Part shown: positions 39,831-47,530 of the stretch, in pieces
Layout: each line of letters opens with the position of its first letter
Numbering within the stretch: position 1 is the stretch's first letter
From: Dryocola clanedunensis_A
GTDB taxonomy: Bacteria; Pseudomonadota; Gammaproteobacteria; Enterobacterales; Enterobacteriaceae
Strand: one strand, 5' to 3'
DNA: 64,000 nt
Assembly: GCA_038405435.1 (NCBI GenBank)
Contig: JBBYHZ010000011.1
The notes under the pieces: model-generated
Told to the model about the DNA's origin: nothing
Databases searched by the model: none
Seen by the model: the letters and a program-made list of their open reading frames with translations, nothing else
Made by a program: the position numbers and the translations under genes

Positions 39831-40850
39831 TCAGAAATCGGCTTTTAACACCACGCGGTAACGGGCCTTGCCGTCACGCACATGCTGAATCGCCTCTTTG
39901 ATTTTCGACATCGGGAACAGCTCAATCTGCGGCTGCACCTTGGCGCGGCCCGCCAGCTTCATCAGCGAGCGCAGCTCGTGTGGGGAGCCGGTTGCCGAGC
40001 CGGAGACGCTGCGGTCGCCGGAGATCAGCGTAAAGGCAGGCACCTGGAACGGCGTCATCACCGCGCCGACGCTGTGGAAGTTGCCGCCCCAGGCCAGCGC
40101 CTGGAAGTACGGCATCCAGTCTAAATCGACGTTAACGGTGTTGATGATCAGATCGAACTGGCCCGCTAGCGCGTTTAACGCTTCCGGATCGCGGCTGTTC
40201 ACCACTTTATCCGCGCCCATCTTCAGCACTTCTTCTTTCTTCGACGGGTTAGAGCTGAACGCCGTCACCTCGCAGCCCATGGCGTGCAGCAGCTTGATGG
40301 CGATGTGCCCCAGGCCGCCGATACCGATCACGCCCACGCGGCTGGTGGCCGTCACGTGGTGCATCAGCAGCGGTTTGAATACGGTAATGCCGCCGCACAG
40401 CAGCGGACCGGCGGACTCGATATCAATGGATTCCGGCAGCGGAATGGCCCACTGCCAGTTGGCGCGGATTTTATCGGCGAAGCCACCGCGATTCATGATT
40501 GTCGGCACGCTGCCTTCCTGGCAGTTAACCTGGTTACCGCTGATACAGGCATCGCAGTGCCCGCAGCTGCGCGCCGTCCAGCCAATGCCCACGCGCTGCC
40601 CGACCTTCAGCCCTTTATCCTGAGCGGCGCTGCCCAGCGCATGCACGCGGCCAATCACCTCGTGGCCCGGCACCAGCGGATACTGGGAGAAGCCCCATTC
40701 GTTATCGATCATCGACAGGTCGGAATGGCAGACACCGCAGTACTCCACCTTGACTTCAACGTCCTCTGGCAGCAGTTCGCCCGCGTCTAACTCGTGAAGC
40801 TCCAGTTCGGCACCGGCCTCGGCTGCCGCGTAACTTTTGATAATGGACAT
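39831..40850 (-). CDS. ahr: Ahr, zinc-dependent NADPH aldehyde reductase
   Basis: 339 residues. Medium-chain alcohol dehydrogenase: catalytic-zinc Cys in YCGVCHSD (about 37-44) with GHEV, structural-zinc cysteines in SCGHCDACISGNQVNC, and the nucleotide fold GIGGLGHIA. Very close to E. coli Ahr (YjgB), which reduces a broad range of aldehydes to alcohols. Its place beside yjgR and leuX confirms orthology. Confidence 0.95.
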   Translation of the reverse strand: MSIIKSYAAAEAGAELELHELDAGELLPEDVEVKVEYCGVCHSDLSMIDNEWGFSQYPLVPGHEVIGRVHALGSAAQDKGLKVGQRVGIGWTARSCGHCDACISGNQVNCQEGSVPTIMNRGGFADKIRANWQWAIPLPESIDIESAGPLLCGGITVFKPLLMHHVTATSRVGVIGIGGLGHIAIKLLHAMGCEVTAFSSNPSKKEEVLKMGADKVVNSRDPEALNALAGQFDLIINTVNVDLDWMPYFQALAWGGNFHSVGAVMTPFQVPAFTLISGDRSVSGSATGSPHELRSLMKLAGRAKVQPQIELFPMSKIKEAIQHVRDGKARYRVVLKADF

Positions 40851-40987
40851 GTGGTTTCCTTAAGCGAAGGTTCAGTCTGGAAGTGTAGAACATGGGGAGC
40901 GCGGAGGGTGATCACGTAATGTGCTGTCTGGAGGATTCGGAATTTGTTGGGCGCCGTGGGGGATAACACCACGACGCCTTTGTAGGG

Positions 40988-41014
40988 TGGAAAAGCGTAA
41001 GCGTCTTCCACCGG
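40988..41014. repeat. REP-like palindrome between ahr and the methyltransferase gene
   Basis: GGTGGAA (40988-40994) pairs with TTCCACC (41108-offset arm at 41008-41014) around AAGCGTAAGCGTC. Same family as the unit at 32,481, sharing TGTAGGGTGGA. Confidence 0.65.
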
Positions 41015-41016
41015 GA

Positions 41017-41604
41017 TCAGGTGGGGCCAGGCTTCTGCAAAATGGCATTCAGCCACACTTCATCCCTGTCCGGGCGTTTGTCCTGAGTGGTCCAAAGTTC
41101 GACAACCTGTATCTCCGGAATGCCGCTCAACACCGCGCCCAGGCCTGCCTCATTCATATCGGTGAACCGCCGCCCATCTTTTTCGCGCTCGCTATTCCCG
41201 TATTTGAATGACACATACCAGACGCCGCCTGGCTTAAGCGCATCCGCCAGCTTCTGCATTACGGCGGGCAGCCCGGCGGCAGGGACGTGCAGCAGGGAAG
41301 CACAGCACCAGATGCCGTCGTAAATATTGCAGGCGCTTACCTCCCCGAACGACATCAGCTCAACGGGCAGACCCGTATGCTGGCGCGCCAGCGCAACCAT
41401 CCCGGAAGATGCGTCAAAAGCATCCACCTGATAGCCCATTTCATGAAATGCCTTCGCATCGCGCCCGGAACCACAGCCCGCATCCAGCACCCGGCTGCCC
41501 GGCGGCAGGTGGCGCGTGAAGGAGTCATACAGTGATGCCATATCGACATTCACCGTGCCGTCGAAAAAGGTCTGAGCGTGGGTCTGGTAGTAGTTAATGG
41601 TCAT
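41017..41604 (-). CDS. Class I SAM-dependent methyltransferase
   Basis: 195 residues. SAM motif I VLDAGCGSGRDA (about 38-49), the acidic end of strand 2 at VDAFDAS, then CCASLLHVP and LKPGGVWYVSFK (motif of Methyltransf_11/25). There is no NPPY or PC motif, so it does not look like a DNA N6-adenine or C5-cytosine methylase. The start overlaps the stop of the upstream HNH gene as TGATG, so the two are translationally coupled. Substrate unknown: small molecule, protein or RNA. Confidence 0.8.
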   Translation of the reverse strand: MTINYYQTHAQTFFDGTVNVDMASLYDSFTRHLPPGSRVLDAGCGSGRDAKAFHEMGYQVDAFDASSGMVALARQHTGLPVELMSFGEVSACNIYDGIWCCASLLHVPAAGLPAVMQKLADALKPGGVWYVSFKYGNSEREKDGRRFTDMNEAGLGAVLSGIPEIQVVELWTTQDKRPDRDEVWLNAILQKPGPT

Positions 41605-42626
41605 CAGAGAATAATGTTCCCGTTAGCGGCTGGTTTCCAGGGCTGGCTGGTGCCGATTTTCGCTTCGTTCCAGCGGGCGTTCAGAAAGCCTTTGCGCAGG
41701 GCCTCGTTTCTGCCCGTCTGGTTTTCAATCGCTTCATGCAGCGGCAGCCTGCTGTTAATAAAGTATTCGTTACGGGTATGCAGCCGTTCAAGCAGTTCCA
41801 GATTAGGGATTTGCGCGTGCTTGCCGTTCGGGCCGCGATTGCACTCCCGACAGGCCAGCACGAGGTTCCAGACGCCGTTAAGGTTAATGCCCGGCAGCGC
41901 TTTCTGCGTCATCAGCGGGATAAAGTGGTCCACCTCCGCCAGCTGGGCATCCCCGGAATGCAGGCTAACGGGCGCGCTACAGTAAAAACAGTAGCCCTTC
42001 TGGTAGCCGTTAAGGCTGTTGCGGCAGCTGGTGAGGGTAATCCTGTCGTTCCTGAGCTTCGTGAACAGCACTTCCTGCTGTGCGTCGTAGTGCACATCCA
42101 GCAGCTTAGGCGGCAGCGCCATCTCCCAGGCCTTCTCTACCAGGCGCCAGCGCGCATCGGTTTCCTGCACCAGATTCTGAAACTGCGCGGATTCAGCCAG
42201 CTGATAAAACTCGTCCGTCAGCAAAATGCCCTTCTGCGCGCCGCCCTGCTTCAGGTAAAAGCGCTTCTCAATAGCGCCGCCCTTCACGTTGTGAAACTTA
42301 TCCAGCACCACAGAGAAGCCGTAGCGCACGGTCATCTGCCGAAGCTCCTCTGGCGAGATCTCGCCGTTGTTGAACTGCATGCAGGCGCTTAAAAACTTGC
42401 CGGGATTCTTCTCGTTGAGGATCTGCTTCGGTGCCTGTTTGAGGTGTTCACAGATATGCTTGCTGAACGGCACGGCCAGATCTTCGAGCAGGACAAGCGT
42501 GCTGTGCCGTTCCACATCATAAAGCGCATGCGCGAGAGCAAATTTGTAAGTTGCGAAGTTGCTTCCAAAAAGGATCACACCGCGCCAGTAGCTTTCAAGC
42601 GTGGGGTCGGCCTGATAAAAACGCAT
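41604..42626 (-). CDS. HNH endonuclease-domain protein
   Basis: 340 residues from MRFYQADPTL; the frame is open to 42785, but the upstream residues look like leader. The C-terminal HNH nuclease has Cys213-x2-Cys216, Asp233-His234 (EVDHFIP), Asn254 and CRECN (259-263), a complete zinc-finger HNH fold. The N-terminal 200 residues are not recognised and may sense or bind a target. Coupled to the downstream methyltransferase. The pair sits between ahr and leuX, outside the integrase-borne island, in normal-GC DNA. A restriction-like or other defence role is inferred. Confidence 0.75.
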   Translation of the reverse strand: MRFYQADPTLESYWRGVILFGSNFATYKFALAHALYDVERHSTLVLLEDLAVPFSKHICEHLKQAPKQILNEKNPGKFLSACMQFNNGEISPEELRQMTVRYGFSVVLDKFHNVKGGAIEKRFYLKQGGAQKGILLTDEFYQLAESAQFQNLVQETDARWRLVEKAWEMALPPKLLDVHYDAQQEVLFTKLRNDRITLTSCRNSLNGYQKGYCFYCSAPVSLHSGDAQLAEVDHFIPLMTQKALPGINLNGVWNLVLACRECNRGPNGKHAQIPNLELLERLHTRNEYFINSRLPLHEAIENQTGRNEALRKGFLNARWNEAKIGTSQPWKPAANGNIIL

Positions 42627-42842
42627 ACACCTGTCCTGGTTGTCCGGCAAAGCAGAGGGGGAGTGGGTTACTGAAACCCGTAACGGGATCACATAACAAA
42701 TGAAAGGTGATGTAAACCGAACAACGATAGATTTAGTGAATTTGTGATACAGAACGGCGACGGGCAGACGTGCAGGGCCAGACAAAGGATTGAACCGCCG
42801 CTGTTTTTTTCAGCACTCAGCGAGGGAAGGGAAGAGCGGCGC

Positions 42843-42870
42843 TTGCAAGGTAGCCAGCGACAGGTATAAT
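42843..42870 (+). promoter_or_regulatory. Promoter of leuX
   Basis: Perfect -10 TATAAT at 42865-42870, a -35-like TTGCAA at 42843-42848 with a 16-base spacer. It ends 28 bases before the tRNA. Confidence 0.7.
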
Positions 42871-42898
42871 CCACAACGTTTTCCGCATACCTCTTCGT

Positions 42899-42983
42899 GC
42901 CGAAGTGGCGAAATCGGTAGACGCAGTTGATTCAAAATCAACCGTTGAAAGACGTGCCGGTTCGAGTCCGGCCTTCGGCACCA
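42899..42983 (+). tRNA. leuX: tRNA-Leu (anticodon CAA)
   Basis: 85 bases including an encoded CCA. The acceptor stem GCCGAAG pairs with CTTCGGC, the anticodon stem GTTGA/TCAAC holds the loop TTCAAAA (anticodon CAA), a long variable arm follows, and the T-loop is GGTTCGAGTCC. This is E. coli leuX, a well-known insertion site for islands and P4-type elements. The 3' end (about 42961-42983) is the likely attL core, because an integrase starts 199 bases downstream in the same direction. Confidence 0.97.
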
Positions 42984-42996
42984 TTAGTATGTAAAT

Positions 42997-43020
42997 AGAC
43001 CTCAACTGAGGTCTTTTTTT
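42997..43020 (+). terminator. Terminator after leuX
   Basis: Seven-pair stem AGACCTC/GAGGTCT with a four-base loop, followed by seven T residues. Confidence 0.88.
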
Positions 43021-43181
43021 ATATCTAAAATCCAGTCCCCGCAAGGCTTCCCTCGCTTTTTCAGTCAACATAAGTCAACCTGATTCAATCTACATCAACT
43101 TACTGATGTGGGTACAAATGCGGGTATATCCCGGTTCGATAATGTTTGTACCCATACAGAACCCTTGAAAGGATACTCAAC

Positions 43182-44435
43182 ATGGCTCTGAGTGATGTGA
43201 AGGTTCGTACGGCTAAGCCTGAAGCAAAAGCCTATAAGCTTACCGATGGTGACGGGATGGTTTTGCTGGTTCATCCTAACGGCTCAAAATACTGGCGGCT
43301 ACGCTATCGCTTTGGCGGCAAAGAAAAGATGCTAGCGTTGGGGAAATACCCTGAAGTGTCATTGGCTGATGCCCGGGCACGGCGCGACGAAGCCCGTAAG
43401 CATCTAGCTAACGGTGTAGATCCTAGTGAGAACAAGAAAGCCGTTCAGGTAGAGCAGGAACAAGAAGCGATAACTTTTGAAGTGGTAGCTAGAGACTGGC
43501 ACGCCAGCAATCAGAAGTGGTCTCCATCACACAGTGCTAGAGTGTTGAAAAGTCTGGAAGACAATTTATTTGCCGCAGTAGGGAAGCGAAATATAGTAGA
43601 TATTGGTACTCGCGATTTACTGGTTCCAATTAAAGCTGTGGAGAAGTCAGGACGTCTTGAAGTAGCTGCGCGTCTTCAACAGCGAACAACGGCAATAATG
43701 CGCTTTGCGGTACAGAACGGTTTAATCGATTACAACCCCGCACAAGATATTGCTGGAGCGATAGCTACTGCTAAACGGCAGCATCGCGCTGCGCTAGACC
43801 TCAGTCGTATTCCTGAATTGCTTCATCGTATTGATACATATACTGGAAGAGCATTAACTAGGCTGGCTGTGGAACTCACGCTGTTAGTTTTCATTCGTTC
43901 AAGCGAACTGCGTTTTGCGCGCTGGTCAGAAGTGAATTTTGAAACCGCTATGTGGACGATTCCGGGAGAGCGTGAACCACTGGAAGGCGTTAAACATTCT
44001 CAGCGTGGTTCAAAGATGCGGACGCCTCATCTTGTTCCCTTGTCGCGTCAAGCTCTCGCCATTTTGGAAAAGATCAAAAGCATGAGTGGAAACCGTGAGC
44101 TGATTTTCGTTGGCGATCACGATCCACGTAAGCCGATGAGTGAGAATACAGTGAATAAAGCACTGAGGGTTATGGGTTACGACACGAAGATTGAAGTATG
44201 TGGTCATGGTTTCAGAACCATGGCCTGTAGTTCACTGATTGAGTCGGGATTGTGGTCGAAGGATGCGGTAGAACGGCAGATGAGTCATCAGGAGCGTAAC
44301 TCTGTGCGTGCGGCTTACATTCATAAGGCCGAGCATCTGGGGGAGCGCAGGCTAATGCTGCAGTGGTGGGCTGATTATCTTGATGCTAATCGGGAGAAGG
44401 CGGTGAGTCCGTTTGATTTTGCCAGAAAACCTTGA
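43182..44435 (+). CDS. P4-family tyrosine integrase of the leuX island
   Basis: 417 residues from MALSDVKVRT, with AAAGGA nine bases upstream; a TTG at 43146 opens the frame further. N-terminal DUF4102 arm-binding domain (1-100), core-binding SAM-like domain, and a catalytic domain with Arg in FIRSSELRFARW, the HGFR box in GHGFRTMACSSLIE, a late His in MSHQERNSV and the nucleophile Tyr in RAAYIHKAEHL. All catalytic residues are present. Adjacent to and codirectional with leuX, so it should integrate at its 3' end. Confidence 0.95.
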   Translation: MALSDVKVRTAKPEAKAYKLTDGDGMVLLVHPNGSKYWRLRYRFGGKEKMLALGKYPEVSLADARARRDEARKHLANGVDPSENKKAVQVEQEQEAITFEVVARDWHASNQKWSPSHSARVLKSLEDNLFAAVGKRNIVDIGTRDLLVPIKAVEKSGRLEVAARLQQRTTAIMRFAVQNGLIDYNPAQDIAGAIATAKRQHRAALDLSRIPELLHRIDTYTGRALTRLAVELTLLVFIRSSELRFARWSEVNFETAMWTIPGEREPLEGVKHSQRGSKMRTPHLVPLSRQALAILEKIKSMSGNRELIFVGDHDPRKPMSENTVNKALRVMGYDTKIEVCGHGFRTMACSSLIESGLWSKDAVERQMSHQERNSVRAAYIHKAEHLGERRLMLQWWADYLDANREKAVSPFDFARKP

Positions 44436-44446
44436 GAAATCATATT

Positions 44447-44484
44447 GAACCCGGTGGCTAATGCCACCGGGTTCATATTTTTAT
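44447..44484 (+). terminator. Terminator after the integrase
   Basis: Perfect 12-pair stem GAACCCGGTGGC/GCCACCGGGTTC with TAAT loop, then an AT-rich T-run. Confidence 0.9.
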
Positions 44485-44636
44485 TATTTTATTTTGACGT
44501 ATATTCTGTCCTGCGAGAGCATAAGATAAACAACCAAAGTTTAACTATCCAATGCTAGATTCGTGCCCCGAATCGCTCTACGCTTAGGTAAAGTGACTTA
44601 TGCTAATAAATAAAAACACTATCTTGGGAACTGAAT

Positions 44637-45698
44637 ATGAGTTTTTTAACGGATGAAGAAATCAACGCATTATCAATAAAAAAGATGATTTTTCATGTGG
44701 TTGGCGGGGAATTGGAAATTCCTGTTTTACTTAGTGAAATTTCGCCCCCGGCGCATGTTGATTTCTTTCTGGAACGGATTAAATCTGCACTGAGTGGCAA
44801 TATGTTCCATTTCAAGGAATTATCCAATACAGAACGAATCCTTAGGATCATCAGGGACCATGCAGACACCGATACCACCTGTTTTACTGAGCAATCCACC
44901 TTATTGGCAAGCGATTTCCAGTCTCACCATCATACGAAGAATGCCAGTATGGGCGTTTTTTTCCTTTTCGAACTTCATACCCTCAGCGATGAGAAACTGT
45001 ATGCGCTAATTAAATATGATAATGAAGATGTGGTTCGTTATGTGCTGGATGCTGAAGGAGATGAGTTTCAGGTCCCAAAACTCGAACGTTTTCGTGAGAG
45101 TTTCGTAAAAAAAGCCGAAGCCATGCAGAAGATTGCACTGGTACGCCTGAATGAAGGTTTTCCGGGTGGGCTAGTTGTCGTACGAGATCGCAGCAAACGT
45201 ACCAACATCTCTGTCTATTTTGAACGCTTTCTGCAGGTCAAGCGCGTCAATGACCCAACTGATCTCAGCGATAAACTGGTTACCGTATTAAAAGATGTCT
45301 ACAAGAAACATCGTAACTTACTACCTGAAGAGATCAAGCGCAGCGGCGTTAACAAAATTTATGAAACTTTACGCCATGGCGAGCAGGACTTTAACACTGA
45401 TGAAGCACTTCCCTTGCTGACCCAGATTTTTGGTCCCCTAGAAGAAGATCACGCTCTGGTTAAGTATTTTTTCCGTAAGATAAAGGACTTAGGAATTTCG
45501 GGTGAATCTTTCCGCATCATTCCGGATAACATCCAGAAGCCACGTAAAAGAAAACTGGAAACTCTTGAAGATGTTATCGTTATCTACGATGAAGAGAATG
45601 CGCCAATAGTCGAAACTATGGAAGACGGGCGAAAACGAATTGTAATTGTGACGGCAGGGCTTGTGACAGATGACATCGATACTGGAAAAAATCGGTAA
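44637..45698 (+). CDS. NA37/YejK-like protein (tentative), first gene of an unknown two-gene operon
   Basis: 353 residues, soluble, AT-rich codon use unlike the core. The N-terminal SIKKMIFHVVGG, the SALSGNMFHF and FTEQSTLLASDF stretches, and the MGVFFLFELHT...ALIKYDNED block have the layout of 37-kDa nucleoid-associated (NdpA/YejK) family proteins; similarity is by pattern only and I may be wrong. The C-terminus is charged, with an isolated beta-rich end. The last 29 bases overlap the next gene in another frame, so the two products are coupled. Probable partner or sensor of the membrane protein behind it. Confidence 0.7.
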   Translation: MSFLTDEEINALSIKKMIFHVVGGELEIPVLLSEISPPAHVDFFLERIKSALSGNMFHFKELSNTERILRIIRDHADTDTTCFTEQSTLLASDFQSHHHTKNASMGVFFLFELHTLSDEKLYALIKYDNEDVVRYVLDAEGDEFQVPKLERFRESFVKKAEAMQKIALVRLNEGFPGGLVVVRDRSKRTNISVYFERFLQVKRVNDPTDLSDKLVTVLKDVYKKHRNLLPEEIKRSGVNKIYETLRHGEQDFNTDEALPLLTQIFGPLEEDHALVKYFFRKIKDLGISGESFRIIPDNIQKPRKRKLETLEDVIVIYDEENAPIVETMEDGRKRIVIVTAGLVTDDIDTGKNR

Positions 45699-47094
45699 GG
45701 CAATAGACCACTCACGTCATTCATCTGACCTGGTGATCACGGAGGACCATCAGCTGTCCATCCGTAAATTATTTATTTCCGGCACAATGGATAATGAATC
45801 CCTTGAGCTATGGGGAGAAGTAGTGGATGCATATGCAGAAGATCTCAGGATTATTTTTGTCGATGAGAGCCGGGATGTTATTCACCCAAGAGAGGGGATA
45901 TCAGGCCAGAAACACTACATCACCATTACCTGTAATGAGCTCCCGGGGATACTGAGGCTCTTCACCTTCGAGGGGTGGCGAACTTTTTTACTTCAAGACA
46001 ACAAACTCTGTGAGTATAAATATATTTATGGACTGTTTATTACTGAAGAATTTCAGACACTTTGCTGGTCTGTACTCCCGTGGAAAGAGATGCTACCGGT
46101 TCAGACTAGTTGCAATAATACAGCCAAAAAAACCTCAGTAACAAAAAGCATCATCAAATGTTATTCAACAGCATTTCTACCTCCGGATGCCATTGCCCCT
46201 TGGATACTTGAAACTTCAGGGAAAACAGCTGATGAAGCATTAACGCTATGGAAATCAATTGGATGTCGCGAGTTATTGAAATGTTTTGCGAATGAGCTTT
46301 TTTCTGCTGAAAAAATGATGGTAGGGCTTGCCGGTAAGCCGCCAAGAAAAATAGCATTTGGCGATGAAACCTTAGCGCTACCTTCTTTTGATATTATTCA
46401 GGAGGCGGCAAAGTGGATTTTCTTGGAGGGAAATGAAACAGAGCTCAAACATACGTTTCTATCCAGCGAATTGGCCAGAGAGTGGCCTGCAGATGTTGAC
46501 TTCTGTGAGGGTATAATGCTCCGTCTCCCTTCTGCACTAGAGTCAGCGCGGTTATTGTACAAGGCACATATTCGGAGTGGTAGTAAAGACACTATGAAAT
46601 CCTTGGGAGATTTGCGGAAAACGCTGACTGAAGATACACAAAAGATTATTCAGCAATCCCGAGAATTATCTTCCACTCTTTGGAAAGATATGGCTCTTGT
46701 CATTAGTGTCCTGGTCGTTCGTTACAGTCTGGATGCTGCCAAATCAGCTGGGTTACAAAAGGTCTACGCCTTGGTTTTTTGTGGCATTGCAATTTATATC
46801 GTTATCTCGTATGGAATGTCTGTCTATATCAACAGGCAAACTATTTCACTGCTTGAAAGAGTAAGAACGACATGGCGCACTAAGTTATATGGATTTCTGG
46901 ATGAGCAGGACTATCATGAGCTAGCTAGTCGTCCCGTAAAAGATGCTATGGGGTCATATCGCCGGGTAGAAAGAATGACTTCTGCTGTCGTCATTCTTTT
47001 GGTCATAATTCTGTTAACCGCAGCAGGTAGAGAGTTTTGGTCAATCAGCACGTTTATTAAGTTTATTCATACTTGGACCAATGGCATTTTGTAA
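45670..47094 (+). CDS. Unknown protein with C-terminal membrane domain, second gene of the pair
   Basis: 474 residues; I recognise no family. Residues 1-300 are soluble and mixed alpha/beta. Residues 305-336 form a charged, probably coiled segment. Then come hydrophobic segments at about 340-356, 364-386 and 436-453, with a basic loop (about 389-435) between the second and third. The layout, a cytosolic domain plus a membrane domain with no enzyme motif, resembles membrane-acting effectors of abortive-infection systems. It starts inside the upstream gene (29-base overlap) and follows an integrase, so an anti-phage role is plausible but inferred. Confidence 0.65.
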   Translation: MTSILEKIGKAIDHSRHSSDLVITEDHQLSIRKLFISGTMDNESLELWGEVVDAYAEDLRIIFVDESRDVIHPREGISGQKHYITITCNELPGILRLFTFEGWRTFLLQDNKLCEYKYIYGLFITEEFQTLCWSVLPWKEMLPVQTSCNNTAKKTSVTKSIIKCYSTAFLPPDAIAPWILETSGKTADEALTLWKSIGCRELLKCFANELFSAEKMMVGLAGKPPRKIAFGDETLALPSFDIIQEAAKWIFLEGNETELKHTFLSSELAREWPADVDFCEGIMLRLPSALESARLLYKAHIRSGSKDTMKSLGDLRKTLTEDTQKIIQQSRELSSTLWKDMALVISVLVVRYSLDAAKSAGLQKVYALVFCGIAIYIVISYGMSVYINRQTISLLERVRTTWRTKLYGFLDEQDYHELASRPVKDAMGSYRRVERMTSAVVILLVIILLTAAGREFWSISTFIKFIHTWTNGIL

Positions 47095-47149
47095 ATTCCT
47101 TATCATCCTGATGCTATAAATGTCCTACGGACATTTACGGTATATTTTA

Positions 47150-47382
47150 GCCGGAGGTTTCTTATCGCTGAATTATTATGGTCCCATATCAACAGATATA
47201 TTCGAGGAACTCCGCACCAGCGCTGGTCAGTACCAACGGATATTCCCTGAGCGCAGTAAGATCAACAAACAGATGAGTACGATCCTATATGAACAAGGCT
47301 TTGGATAGAGTTACAGTTAGCTCATGTATACAACCATGCGCAGTATCGGGATGTGTTGGAGTGGCATTATGTGGATAGCTAA
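47150..47382 (+). pseudogene. Decayed tyrosine-integrase C-terminus
   Basis: The fragment shows, in order, FEELRTSAGQYQRIFPERSK (frame 1), STILYEQGF (frame 1), then in a shifted frame IELQLAHVYNHAQYRDVL ending at 47382. This is the C-terminal order of P4-type integrases (FP...S, STILHEQGF, IE.QLAH, ...Y-H-AQY...). The HGFR box and the segment between QLAHV and YNHAQY are deleted, and a frameshift follows GF. It marks an older integration event inside the island. Confidence 0.7.
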
Positions 47383-47530
47383 GAACAGAGCGGAGAAGTC
47401 TCCTTGATGACTTACTCTGTAATTTGAGATGGGACGCATTTTGTAACATTAGCAGTAGGGTTTCAACCTTTTATTCATTAAATACCCATAAATACTATGG
47501 ATATAAATATTTATCAGGAGAGAGAGGGTT

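Noticed and set aside
44637..47094. Kiwa system (KwaA/KwaB)
   Set aside because: The membrane protein comes second and has a large soluble domain, and the first protein does not look like DUF4868 to me. The layout does not fit Kiwa.
47120..47308. A 62-codon ORF as a separate gene
   Set aside because: No ribosome site, and its C-terminal part is the decayed integrase described at 47150-47382.
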